31,212 bases of DNA from Candidatus Fermentibacteraceae bacterium (GTDB lineage: Bacteria; Fermentibacterota; Fermentibacteria; Fermentibacterales; JCC-6). Numbering within the stretch: the first letter of the stretch is position 1; every line of letters starts with the position of its first letter. The stretch spans positions 1-31,212 of the forward strand of contig JAGGYZ010000044.1 in the NCBI GenBank assembly GCA_021162285.1, in the 5' to 3' direction. The notes under the pieces were generated by a model. It saw only the letters and a list, made by a program, of their open reading frames with translations, had not been told where the DNA came from and did no database searches. This document shows, piece after piece, positions 1-7,965 of the stretch. The position numbers were made by a program, and so were the translations under genes.

Positions 1-203
1 GCCCCACCCCACACCTCGAGAAGGTTTATCCCCGTGTCAAGAATAAGAGGAAGAAGTTTAAGAATCTGCCCGGTAGACATTCTTGTAGCCAGCAGAGACT
101 GCTGGCCATCCCTGAGACTTAAATCAACAAACTCCACCGAGTCACGGGACACAGCTTCCATCTTCGGAGCCGGGTTCTTGTGAAAGATATTCTTTATCAA
201 CAT
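1..203 (-). CDS. Biotin-dependent carboxyltransferase subunit (pyruvate carboxylase B / oxaloacetate decarboxylase alpha type), 5' fragment
   Basis: Only the first 67 codons are in the window; the gene runs off the left edge. The start is ATG at 203, preceded on the minus strand by a GAAAGAGA ribosome-binding site. After a 25-residue leader the translation reads FVDLSLRDGQQSLLATRMST and then LEVWGG. This is the opening of the HMGL-like TIM-barrel carboxyltransferase domain, with the metal-binding Asp and the D-x-x-LRDG-x-QS signature. Such subunits move carboxyl groups between carboxybiotin and pyruvate or oxaloacetate, either for anaplerosis or in sodium-pumping decarboxylases. The fragment cannot distinguish pyruvate carboxylase subunit B from oxaloacetate decarboxylase alpha or a transcarboxylase 5S subunit. 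Confidence 0.86.
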   Translation of the reverse strand, partial: MLIKNIFHKNPAPKMEAVSRDSVEFVDLSLRDGQQSLLATRMSTGQILKLLPLILDTGINLLEVWGG

Positions 204-254
204 CACATCTCTTTCCGCATTATCTGTGAGGGGTTACTGCAATTCAAGCAGGGA

Positions 255-260
255 ATTATA
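255..260 (-). promoter_or_regulatory. Possible -10 element for the carboxyltransferase gene
   Basis: On the minus strand this reads TATAAT, a perfect -10 hexamer, about 50 bases upstream of the ATG at 203. No convincing -35 lies 16-18 bases further upstream, so the call rests on the -10 and its position in the divergent gap. Confidence 0.3.
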
Positions 261-340
261 TTCAAAGAGTAGTATGGGGTGTTACCTCGGTTTGCAGAAT
301 GCACTAGTTCAGGGGCGGATCGAAGTAGCAGAATACCGTT

Positions 341-357
341 TGTTACGGGCTGTAACA
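341..357. promoter_or_regulatory. Operator-like palindrome TGTTAC-N5-GTAACA
   Basis: This is a perfect 6-base inverted repeat with a 5-base spacer. It ends 16 bases before the ATG of the TPR-like gene at 374 and lies in the gap between divergent genes. The size and symmetry fit a dimeric repressor site or a short RNA hairpin that could mask the ribosome-binding site. No regulator is identified. Confidence 0.35.
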
Positions 358-373
358 GGGAGAATTCGGCAGA

Positions 374-1159
374 ATGAAAAACAGGGTGAGGACTCACCTG
401 ATTCAGGCACAGAGATACTCGGTTCAGGGAAGCCGCGATCTGGCGCTTGATTCCATAAAAAAAGCTCTGGCAATAGACCCCGGTGAAATGGTTATTACTG
501 AAATACTTATTTCGATGGAAAGGGCGGAAAGCGCTGGAATACAGATCGATGATAACGCGCCCGTAGGTAATACTGTTCAAATATCTACCTCTGAAAGGAA
601 CCAAACTCCAGATATGGATTCAAAGCTTGAAAAAATCTACAGACTCTCAGATGAAACACTGGTATCCGGTAACAAGTCCAAGGCACTTGCCTACTTGAAG
701 AAAGCAGTAGAGCTTTTCCCGAACGATCATGAAGCCGAGCAGAAGTTGCAGCAGTTAAAAGACAGAATCAGGGCCGAAAAGCTTATTAAAATAGGAATGA
801 AAAAACTGTCTGAAGGTGATACCAGGAAGGCAATCATAGCATCGAGAAGAGCTTTTAATCTGCTTTCGGATGTTGACGGGCTTAAAGAACTGATCGACCT
901 GATCGAGCAGTCGGGCAAAAAAGCAGATGAAGAGAAACCCCGGGAAGAAACATCAGTCGCAGAAGCAACGGTAAATCCTGACACACCAGAGGGTGAAGCA
1001 CTTCTATGGGCTGACCGAATAAGAACGGCTGTACAGGATGATCAATTCGAAGAAGCAGGGAAAATGGTGGCCGAAGCCGTGAAAAGATACCCGGACGATG
1101 CGCTCCTCGACTCGTTTTACACAAAGCTGAAAAGGCTTGGTTTTGTAAAGACCGAATAA
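374..1159 (+). CDS. TPR-like helical repeat protein, 261 residues
   Basis: The protein has at least three helix pairs of tetratricopeptide type. They lie near residues 5-40 (ALDSIKKALAIDPGE), 85-125 (KALAYLKKAVELFPNDHEAE) and 210-255 (EEAGKMVAEAVKRYPDDALL), each with the small-large spacing and the P-[ND]-[DE] cap typical of TPRs. Between the repeats are charged low-complexity linkers. No signal peptide or membrane segment is visible, so it is probably a cytoplasmic scaffold. The ATG at 374 follows AGGGAG at about 11 bases. The stop is 2 bases from the end of the convergent small membrane-protein gene at 1162. The partner and function are unknown. Confidence 0.8.
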   Translation: MKNRVRTHLIQAQRYSVQGSRDLALDSIKKALAIDPGEMVITEILISMERAESAGIQIDDNAPVGNTVQISTSERNQTPDMDSKLEKIYRLSDETLVSGNKSKALAYLKKAVELFPNDHEAEQKLQQLKDRIRAEKLIKIGMKKLSEGDTRKAIIASRRAFNLLSDVDGLKELIDLIEQSGKKADEEKPREETSVAEATVNPDTPEGEALLWADRIRTAVQDDQFEEAGKMVAEAVKRYPDDALLDSFYTKLKRLGFVKTE

Positions 1160-1161
1160 AG

Positions 1162-1341
1162 TCAGCCGGAGAAGAATCCCGGGACATTGGTGAGCAGAAT
1201 ACCAAGGGTAAGCATTATTATACCTGCCAGAAACATTATTGCTGCACCCAGTCTGTTGCGGTGTCCGCTTCCATTCTTAATGAATCCCAGAACTGCCAGC
1301 ACAAGACCGGCCACCACCAGAGCAAGATATGAATAGTTCAA
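1162..1341 (-). CDS. Small two-helix membrane protein downstream of dnaJ (59 residues, TTG start)
   Basis: A short frame opens with TTG at 1341, preceded by GGAG at 5 bases, and ends with TGA at 1162-1164. The translation starts MNYSYLALVVAGLVLAVLGF, then has a basic loop IKNGSGHRNR, then a second hydrophobic stretch LGAAIMFLAGIIMLTLGILL, and ends in a short tail. This gives two predicted transmembrane helices joined by a positively charged turn, which should lie in the cytoplasm. The start is 14 bases after the dnaJ stop, so it probably belongs to the dnaK-grpE-dnaJ transcript. I do not recognise a family. The non-ATG start and small size make it easy for gene callers to miss. Confidence 0.68.
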   Translation of the reverse strand: MNYSYLALVVAGLVLAVLGFIKNGSGHRNRLGAAIMFLAGIIMLTLGILLTNVPGFFSG

Positions 1342-1355
1342 GTTTCTCCAATCGA

Positions 1356-2357
1356 TTAAGAACCGGTTTCCTTAATTTTCATCCACAGTAACCTCTGCTC
1401 TTCACTGAGACTTACCGGCAGTTTTACCGTCAAAGTAACCAGTTGATCACCTTTTACACCATTGTGAACAACTCCCCTGCCACGCATGCGAAAAACTGTT
1501 CCCGGCTGTGTCCCCGCTTTGATCTTAAGCTTCACTTTCCCATCGAGCGTTCTTACCATAAGAGAGGTACCGAGAACAGCCTGTGCCGCAGTAACCGTTA
1601 CACTGCAGTGAATATCTCTTCCCTGTCTTGTAAAAAACCTGTCTTGTTTGACCCGAAGCCTTACCAGTACTGTTTTTCCTCTGATGGAGGTTCTTAGAGT
1701 TGTCCCATCTCCCGCTCCTGGTGGTATTCTAAGCGAAACACTTTCGTTGCTTCGTACTTCTCCGGATCCACCGCAGGCTGAACACTTTTTCTTAAGGGTA
1801 AATCCCCTTCCGCCGCAATTTGCGCAGGGATGCATGGTGGAGAAAAAACCCTGACCGCTTGATATTCTGCCGGTTCCCCCACAGCTGGAACATGTTTCCT
1901 TCCCTGAACCCCCGGCACCTTTACACTTCTGACATACCACAGGAAGAGTGAGGACTCTGTTAACAGTACCACCACGGGCTGCGGTAACAAAGGGAATTTC
2001 TATTTCGATCTGGTATGCTCCTCCTCCGGGAGAATATCTGCTTCCGCCGAAGGGATTTCCTGCTCCGCCACCGAACATGGACCTGAATATTTCACTGAGG
2101 TCACCATAACCCTCGGCTCCACCACCGGCAAATGGATCGTGCCCCCCCTGACGCACCATGTCATACTGTTCACGCTTTTCAGGATTTCCCAGTATATCGT
2201 ATGCGTCTGAGATTCTCTTGAATCTTTCCTCAGCTGCTTTGTCATCGGGATTGGCATCTGGATGGTTTTTCTTGGCCAGATCCCTGTACGCTTTTCTCAG
2301 TTCATCCGGAGAAGCACTCTCACTCACTCCGAGGATTTCGTATAGATCCTTCGTCAA
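1356..2357 (-). CDS. dnaJ: Chaperone protein DnaJ (type I Hsp40)
   Basis: DnaJ is the co-chaperone that delivers substrates to DnaK and stimulates its ATPase. The N-terminal J domain (residues 4-68) contains YEILGVSESAS and the essential HPD (KKNHPDANPDD). A Gly/Phe-rich linker follows (about 70-110). Then come four zinc-binding CxxCxGxG motifs (CQKCKGAG, CSSCGGTG, CANCGGRG, CSACGGSG) at about 137-201, and the C-terminal substrate-binding beta domains. At 333 residues it is shorter than the usual 370-380, because the C-terminal tail is trimmed. The start codon is TTG at 2357; it overlaps the grpE stop as TTGA, which suggests translational coupling. It is the third gene of the operon. Confidence 0.97.
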   Translation of the reverse strand: MTKDLYEILGVSESASPDELRKAYRDLAKKNHPDANPDDKAAEERFKRISDAYDILGNPEKREQYDMVRQGGHDPFAGGGAEGYGDLSEIFRSMFGGGAGNPFGGSRYSPGGGAYQIEIEIPFVTAARGGTVNRVLTLPVVCQKCKGAGGSGKETCSSCGGTGRISSGQGFFSTMHPCANCGGRGFTLKKKCSACGGSGEVRSNESVSLRIPPGAGDGTTLRTSIRGKTVLVRLRVKQDRFFTRQGRDIHCSVTVTAAQAVLGTSLMVRTLDGKVKLKIKAGTQPGTVFRMRGRGVVHNGVKGDQLVTLTVKLPVSLSEEQRLLWMKIKETGS

Positions 2358-2956
2358 CTGGCATCATCCCCATTCCCCGGCGACACCTTGCCAACCTTCA
2401 CTCTGGCTGGTCTGAGAAGATCCTGCCCGAAATAGTAACCCTTCTGAAAAACTTCAAGAACAACATCTACATCACCGTAATCTATAGCTTCTGCAACCAT
2501 TGCCTCGTGTATGTTGGGGTCAAATATATCCCCAGGCTCAATAGCCACAGTTTCAAGCCCTTCCTTTTCAAGAATTGTCTGAAGCTGCTCTGAGGTCTGC
2601 ATTATTCCATCAACCACTTCTTTATCCGAATGATCACCCTGGGCAACTGTTCTCGCTCTGTCAAAATTGTCCAGCACCGTAAGAAGCTCCTCTATGATCT
2701 TCCTTCTTCCCTGCTCAATCAGCCTGCCGAAATCTCTGGCCTGACGCTTTCTGTAGTTGTCAAACTCGGCGGCAAGACGCTGAAATCTGTCAAGCAGATC
2801 ATCCCGCTCTTTCTCTACAGCCTCAAGGCTGCTCACAGGAGTCTCTTCCTCTGGCACATCGGTTTTTGCGGACTCAACATCTTTATCGGAATTACGGGAT
2901 ACTCTTTCCCGCCTCCTGTCCTTAGCCTGTTTCCCGGCTCGTCTGGGATCGCCCAT
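2354..2956 (-). CDS. grpE: Nucleotide exchange factor GrpE
   Basis: GrpE releases ADP from DnaK. The 200-residue protein has a charged disordered N-terminus (residues 1-45), then a long coiled-coil helix (about 46-95, with RLAAEFDNYRKRQARD, the GrpE signature region). A four-helix dimer segment and a C-terminal beta domain follow, with the family motif GYYFGQDLLRPARVKVGK near residue 170 (usually GY.l.dr.lRPA.V.V). The ATG at 2956 overlaps the dnaK stop as TGATG, so the two are probably translated in a coupled way. The order dnaK-grpE-dnaJ differs from the HrcA-led grpE-dnaK-dnaJ operons of Firmicutes. Confidence 0.97.
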   Translation of the reverse strand: MGDPRRAGKQAKDRRRERVSRNSDKDVESAKTDVPEEETPVSSLEAVEKERDDLLDRFQRLAAEFDNYRKRQARDFGRLIEQGRRKIIEELLTVLDNFDRARTVAQGDHSDKEVVDGIMQTSEQLQTILEKEGLETVAIEPGDIFDPNIHEAMVAEAIDYGDVDVVLEVFQKGYYFGQDLLRPARVKVGKVSPGNGDDAS

Positions 2957-4854
2957 CAGTCATCCACCACTTCAAAGTCAGCATCTACAGCATCATCAGC
3001 TTCCGCCTGTGTCTGCTCCTGTCCTCCAGACTCTCCCTGTGGCGGTTCCTGAGAGTTCTGCTGGTGGAATCTAGCCCCAACCTCCTGCCAGACCTTTTCA
3101 AGTTTTTCAACCTGAGAAGCGACTGCAGTTTCATCGTCTCCCTCAAGCGCCTTCCTTGTGTCGGAAATGGACTCTTCAAGCTTTGCCTTATCAGCAGCAT
3201 CCAGTTTGTCACCCATTTCCTCTATCTGTTTCTCCACCTGGTAAGCAAGGTTTTCACCTTTGTTCCTGGTGTCTACCGCAGCTCTTCTATTTTCATCTTC
3301 TGTTGCATGAGCTTCAGCATCTTTCACCATCTGATCAATATCACTTTCCGAAAGACCGCTTGACGCCTCAATTTTGATCTTCTGCTCTTTACCTGTAGCC
3401 TTGTCTTTTGCAGAAACATGTACAATACCGTTTGCATCAATATCGAACTCAACCTCTATTTGAGGGAGACCGCGGGGGGCTGGAGGAATACCCTCGAGGG
3501 TAAATCGACCAAGAGTTCGATTGTCCGCCGCCATCTTTCTCTCACCCTGAAGCACATGAATTTCAACGCTGGTCTGGTTGTCTGCTGCAGTACTGAACAC
3601 CTGACTCTTTTTCGTGGGAATTGTTGAATTTCTGTCGATAATAGGAGTGAACACCGCTCCCAGAGTTTCTATTCCCAGTGTAAGAGGTGTTACATCCAGA
3701 AGAAGCACATCTTTGATGTCTCCACTGAGAACACCGGCCTGGATTGCTGCACCAACAGCCACCACTTCATCAGGATTAACACCCTTGTGCGGTTCCCTCT
3801 TGAAAATCTCGGTAACCTTTTCCTGCACCAGAGGCATCCTTGTCATTCCACCGACAAGTATCACCTCGCTGATGTCAGAAGCACTGACCCGGGCATCTTT
3901 AAGTGCCTTGAGACACGGTGCAACCGTCTTCTCAACCAGTGCAGCGGAAAGCTGCTCGTACCTGGCCCTTGTAAGGGTCATACTCAGGTGTTTCGGTCCT
4001 GCAGCATCTGCTGTCACGAAAGGCAGGCTTATATCTGTGCTCTTCGTGGTGGAAAGCTCGCATTTTGCTTTCTCTGCCGCCTCTTTAAGCCTCTGTACTG
4101 CCATCTGATCTGCAGAAAGGTCTATTCCCTGTTCCTTTTTGAATTCACTTACCATCCAGTCGATGATTACCTGGTCGAAATCATCTCCACCAAGGTGTGT
4201 ATCTCCATTGGTAGATTTGACCTCAAACACTCCGTCGCCTATCTCAAGGATGGAAACATCGAAGGTGCCTCCACCAAGATCATAAACAGCTATGGTAGAA
4301 TTGCCCTTCTGTTTGTCCATGCCGTAGGCAAGGGCTGCCGCCGTAGGCTCGTTAACAATTCGAAGCACTTCAAGACCGGCAATTCTGCCTGCATCCTTCG
4401 TGGCCTGTCTCTGGCTGTCATTAAAGTATGCCGGCACTGTAATAACCGCCTGTGTGACCTTTTCTCCAAGGTAGTCTTCAGCTGTCTGTTTCATCTTCTG
4501 AAGAATCATTGCACTTATCTCTGCAGGAGAATACTTCTTTCCGAAGACCTCTACCCACGCATCGTTGCTTTTCCCCTCCACAATCTTGAAGGGAACTCTC
4601 TTTACCTCGTTCGCTGTTTCTCCGAAGTGCATTCCCATGAAGCGCTTTATTGAGAAAATTGTGTTTCCCGGATTGGCCACCGCCTGGCGACGCGCAACAA
4701 CACCTATGTGCCGCTCTCCGTTTTCGTTGAACGCCACCACTGATGGTGTTGTTCTCGTTCCCTCTGCATTGGGTATCACAACCGGCTCTCCGCCTTCCAT
4801 AACCGCAACACATGAGTTTGTGGTTCCCAAATCAATTCCAATGACTTTACTCAT
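2956..4854 (-). CDS. dnaK: Molecular chaperone DnaK (Hsp70)
   Basis: This is a full-length Hsp70 of 632 residues. The N-terminal ATPase domain carries the phosphate-1 loop IGIDLGTTNSCVAVMEGG, the phosphate-2 motif AVYDLGGGTFDVSILEIG and the adenosine motif VILVGGMTRMPLVQ. The linker DVLLLDVTPLTLGIETLG joins it to the substrate-binding beta domain and helical lid, and the protein ends with an acidic tail (ADFEVVDD). The ATG at 4854 has a near-perfect ribosome-binding site, AAAGGAGG, at 4863-4870. It leads the dnaK-grpE-dnaJ-small membrane protein unit. No CIRCE element or obvious sigma-32 promoter is present upstream, so heat control must use some other site. Confidence 0.99.
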   Translation of the reverse strand: MSKVIGIDLGTTNSCVAVMEGGEPVVIPNAEGTRTTPSVVAFNENGERHIGVVARRQAVANPGNTIFSIKRFMGMHFGETANEVKRVPFKIVEGKSNDAWVEVFGKKYSPAEISAMILQKMKQTAEDYLGEKVTQAVITVPAYFNDSQRQATKDAGRIAGLEVLRIVNEPTAAALAYGMDKQKGNSTIAVYDLGGGTFDVSILEIGDGVFEVKSTNGDTHLGGDDFDQVIIDWMVSEFKKEQGIDLSADQMAVQRLKEAAEKAKCELSTTKSTDISLPFVTADAAGPKHLSMTLTRARYEQLSAALVEKTVAPCLKALKDARVSASDISEVILVGGMTRMPLVQEKVTEIFKREPHKGVNPDEVVAVGAAIQAGVLSGDIKDVLLLDVTPLTLGIETLGAVFTPIIDRNSTIPTKKSQVFSTAADNQTSVEIHVLQGERKMAADNRTLGRFTLEGIPPAPRGLPQIEVEFDIDANGIVHVSAKDKATGKEQKIKIEASSGLSESDIDQMVKDAEAHATEDENRRAAVDTRNKGENLAYQVEKQIEEMGDKLDAADKAKLEESISDTRKALEGDDETAVASQVEKLEKVWQEVGARFHQQNSQEPPQGESGGQEQTQAEADDAVDADFEVVDD

Positions 4855-5007
4855 ATTCTATTCCTCCTTTGGTATTCCTGTATATCTAAATATTATCTGG
4901 TATTCTACTGTTGTTACCACTGCAACACTGAGACCGTACGAACAACTTAAAGCAATTGCCTTGCCATTCTGCTTTTGTCACGCTACTACCTGCGCTGCAG
5001 CATGTTA

Positions 5008-5022
5008 AGAATACACTATTCT
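5008..5022. promoter_or_regulatory. Palindrome AGAATA-CAC-TATTCT in the dnaK-uvrA gap
   Basis: This is a perfect 6-base inverted repeat with a 3-base centre, in the 258-base gap between the divergent dnaK and uvrA genes. Closer to dnaK the same minus-strand core recurs twice as GAATACC (4871-4877 and 4899-4905). The repeat of a GAATA core on three occasions upstream of a heat-shock operon suggests a regulator-binding region, but no known operator matches. Confidence 0.35.
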
Positions 5023-5058
5023 GTGGTTTCAATCTCTTTCATATACAATGGTGCAAAT

Positions 5059-5086
5059 GTGACACATGCCCCGCTGTTGTTATATT
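5059..5086 (+). promoter_or_regulatory. Sigma-70-type promoter of uvrA
   Basis: A -35 hexamer GTGACA (5059-5064; five of six match TTGACA) is separated by 16 bases from a -10 hexamer TATATT (5081-5086). The predicted transcript starts near 5093, about 20 bases before the uvrA ATG, and includes the AGGAG ribosome-binding site at 5103-5107. I see no LexA box of a known type. Confidence 0.55.
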
Positions 5087-5112
5087 AGGGGTCACGCAAA
5101 ACAGGAGTGTGT

Positions 5113-7965
5113 ATGTCCAGTGAAAAAATCGTTGTACGGGGTGCCCGAGAGCACAACCTGAAAAGCGTTTCGGTTGAGTTGCCAAAAAATTCCCTGGTTG
5201 TCTGTTCCGGTGTTTCAGGCTCGGGAAAAAGCTCGTTTGCTTTTGACACTCTGTACGCAGAAGGACAGAGACGGTATATAGAATCTCTCTCCTCCTACGC
5301 CAGGCAGTTCCTCGGCCAGATGGACAAGCCTGATTTTGATTCCATTGAAGGTCTTTCACCGGCAATTTCCATTGAACAGAAAACTGTAAGCCACAACCCG
5401 AGATCCACCGTGGGGACAGTTACCGAAATAGCCGATTATCTTAGAGTTCTGTTCGCCAGAGCAGGAGTTTCTCATTGCCCGTCATGCGGCAGGGAAGTTA
5501 CCACGCAAACTACCCAGCAGATGACTGACAGCATAATGAAGATGGCTGAAGGAACCCGTATTCTTGTAACCGCTCCTGTTCTGACCAACCGCAAAGGTGC
5601 GCATGATGAGCTGTTTTCCGACATCAGGGAAAAAGGTTTTGTAAGGATTCTTCTGAACGGTGAACTCACCGATCTGGATCAGATATCGGAATTGAACAGG
5701 AAAAAACGGAATTCCGTATCTGTGGTCGTTGACAGAATAGTTATCAAGTCGGGAATAGACAGCCGTCTCTACGATTCTGTTGAAACAGCTTCAAAGCTTG
5801 GAAACGGCGTAATTGCCGTGATTGACGCGGATTCAGGTGAGCAAACCATGATGAGCGAACACAATGCCTGCCTGCACTGCGGTATCAGCCTTCCTGAGCT
5901 GTCACCTCAGCTTTTCAGCTTCAACAATCCCATTGGAATGTGTCCGAGGTGCTCCGGACTGGGGTACATACTGAAAGTGGATCCGGATCTGATAGTTCCC
6001 AAGCCTGCCATGTCCATACAGGCCGGTGCGATTGTTCCCTGGGGAATTCCCCAGGGCTGGGTTGCTGCATCTCTGCGAACTCTGTGTCAGGAAATGAATT
6101 TTAACCTGCACACTCCATGGGTCAGACTACCTGAAGAGGTAAGAGAGACTATTCTTTTTGGTTCCGGAAAAAAGAAATACAGTGTCCGCTGGAAAACGAA
6201 CAACTCATCGGGAAACTGGAGCGGACCCTTTGAAGGAGTAGTACACAGAATTGACAGGCTGTACCATCAGACGGGCAGCGATGACATGCGAAGGTACTAC
6301 GAAAAATTCTTCCGTAAATACACCTGTGACGACTGCAGCGGATCAAGAATCAGGTCTGAAGCCCGGGCAGTGCTTATAGGTGGACGCGGTATACACGAAA
6401 TATCAGGCGACACCGTTGGCGATACACTGGAGTTTTTTACCAGAGTGAATCTTACGAAATACCAGAAAGCAATTGCAGGAAGACTGCTGAAGGAAATTGT
6501 TTCAAGGTTGAAATTCCTCACCGATGTGGGTCTGCACTACCTTACGCTCAACAGATCTGCTCCGTCACTGTCCGGTGGAGAAGCCCAGAGAATAAGGCTT
6601 GCCAGCCAGATAGGCAGCGGTCTTACCGGCGTACTCTATGTACTGGATGAACCTACAGTAGGTCTTCATCCCAGAGACAACGCAAGACTTGTAAAAACAC
6701 TTGAGCACCTGAGAGATATAGGTAACACCGTTATCGTTGTAGAACATGACAATGATACATTGCTTAAAGCTGACCACATCGTTGATTTCGGGCCGGGAGC
6801 AGGATCTCACGGTGGCGAACTAATCGCCCAGGGTACTCCTGCGGAAATTATGGCAAATCCCCACTCTCTTACTGGAGCATACCTGTCCGGTAGAAAAACC
6901 ATTGTGCGCCAAACCGAACTGCGCACAAACAAAACACCGGTGCTTTCTCTGAGGGGAGCAACCCTTCACAATCTCAAGTCTGTTGATCTGGAGATCCCTC
7001 TGGGACGACTTGTATCCGTAACCGGTGTTTCGGGCTCAGGTAAAAGTTCACTGGTAGGACAGACCCTGTACCCGGCTGTTTCCAGACTTACAGGCGGAGC
7101 GTCCAGTATGAAGCCCGGACCCTACAGTTCCATTGAGGGACTTCGACACATTGATAAAATAATAAACATAACCCAGGACCCTATTGGCCGTACTCCCAGG
7201 TCGAACCCGGCCACCTACACAAAAGTGTTCGACAGCATTAGAAATCTGTTTGCGGAAATGCCGGAGTCCCGGATCAGAGGCTACAAACCCGGACGGTTCA
7301 GCTTTAATGTAAAGGGCGGCAGATGCGAAGACTGCAAGGGGGCCGGAGTAAAAAAAATTGAAATGCACTTTCTACCGGATGTTTTCATAGAGTGTGAAAC
7401 ATGCCAGGGATTGAGGTTCAACAGCGAAACACTGAAAATCCGATTCCGCGAGAAAAATATTTCAGACATACTGGATATGACGATAGAAAATGCCATGGTT
7501 CTGTTTGAGAGAATACCTTCGGTTTACTCTACACTCAAGGTAATGAACGAAGTAGGCCTGGGCTACATACAGCTTGGGCAGCGGGCTCCAACTCTTTCCG
7601 GCGGGGAAGCCCAGAGAGTCAAGCTTGCAAAAGAACTAAGCAGGCCTTCGACAAGCCATACCATGTACATCCTTGATGAGCCGACGACAGGGCTTCATCC
7701 CCACGATGTCAGCAAACTGCTGAAAGTGCTGAACAGACTGGTATCTGCAGGAAACACTGTTGTTGTTATAGAACACAACCCCGATGTCATTGCCAGCTCC
7801 GACTGGGTGATAGACATGGGTCCCGATGGTGGCGACGGAGGCGGAGAAATTATCGCCACAGGCACACCTAAGGACATAGCTGGCTGCACCCACTCCTACA
7901 CAGGGGAACACCTGAGACTTCAGCAGCGGTTCAACTGGTTATCAGACACTACTCTACTTCAATAA
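5113..7965 (+). CDS. uvrA: Excinuclease ABC subunit A (UvrA)
   Basis: UvrA is the damage-sensing ATPase of nucleotide excision repair, working with UvrB and UvrC (not in the window). The protein is 950 residues. It contains two ABC modules: Walker A GVSGSGKSS near residues 34 and 640, signatures LSGGEAQRIRLA and LSGGEAQRVKLA, and Walker B VLDEPTVGLHP and ILDEPTTGLHP. The zinc ligands are CLHC...CPRC in the first module and CEDC...CETC in the second. I chose ATG at 5113, 5 bases after AGGAG, rather than GTG at 5107, which lies on the ribosome-binding site. Its 3' end overlaps the convergent lipoprotein gene by 17 bases. Confidence 0.99.
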   Translation: MSSEKIVVRGAREHNLKSVSVELPKNSLVVCSGVSGSGKSSFAFDTLYAEGQRRYIESLSSYARQFLGQMDKPDFDSIEGLSPAISIEQKTVSHNPRSTVGTVTEIADYLRVLFARAGVSHCPSCGREVTTQTTQQMTDSIMKMAEGTRILVTAPVLTNRKGAHDELFSDIREKGFVRILLNGELTDLDQISELNRKKRNSVSVVVDRIVIKSGIDSRLYDSVETASKLGNGVIAVIDADSGEQTMMSEHNACLHCGISLPELSPQLFSFNNPIGMCPRCSGLGYILKVDPDLIVPKPAMSIQAGAIVPWGIPQGWVAASLRTLCQEMNFNLHTPWVRLPEEVRETILFGSGKKKYSVRWKTNNSSGNWSGPFEGVVHRIDRLYHQTGSDDMRRYYEKFFRKYTCDDCSGSRIRSEARAVLIGGRGIHEISGDTVGDTLEFFTRVNLTKYQKAIAGRLLKEIVSRLKFLTDVGLHYLTLNRSAPSLSGGEAQRIRLASQIGSGLTGVLYVLDEPTVGLHPRDNARLVKTLEHLRDIGNTVIVVEHDNDTLLKADHIVDFGPGAGSHGGELIAQGTPAEIMANPHSLTGAYLSGRKTIVRQTELRTNKTPVLSLRGATLHNLKSVDLEIPLGRLVSVTGVSGSGKSSLVGQTLYPAVSRLTGGASSMKPGPYSSIEGLRHIDKIINITQDPIGRTPRSNPATYTKVFDSIRNLFAEMPESRIRGYKPGRFSFNVKGGRCEDCKGAGVKKIEMHFLPDVFIECETCQGLRFNSETLKIRFREKNISDILDMTIENAMVLFERIPSVYSTLKVMNEVGLGYIQLGQRAPTLSGGEAQRVKLAKELSRPSTSHTMYILDEPTTGLHPHDVSKLLKVLNRLVSAGNTVVVIEHNPDVIASSDWVIDMGPDGGDGGGEIIATGTPKDIAGCTHSYTGEHLRLQQRFNWLSDTTLLQ

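Noticed and set aside
3787..4653. A 288-codon open frame antisense to dnaK
   Set aside because: It is fully inside dnaK on the opposite strand, has no family motifs and no ribosome-binding site, and is explained by codon bias of the real gene.
5107..5112. GTG at 5107 as the uvrA start
   Set aside because: It overlaps the AGGAG ribosome-binding site that serves ATG at 5113.
4855..5112. CIRCE (HrcA) or sigma-32 promoter for dnaK
   Set aside because: No TTAGCACTC-N9-GAGTGCTAA and no convincing CTTGAAA/CCCCAT pair on the minus strand.
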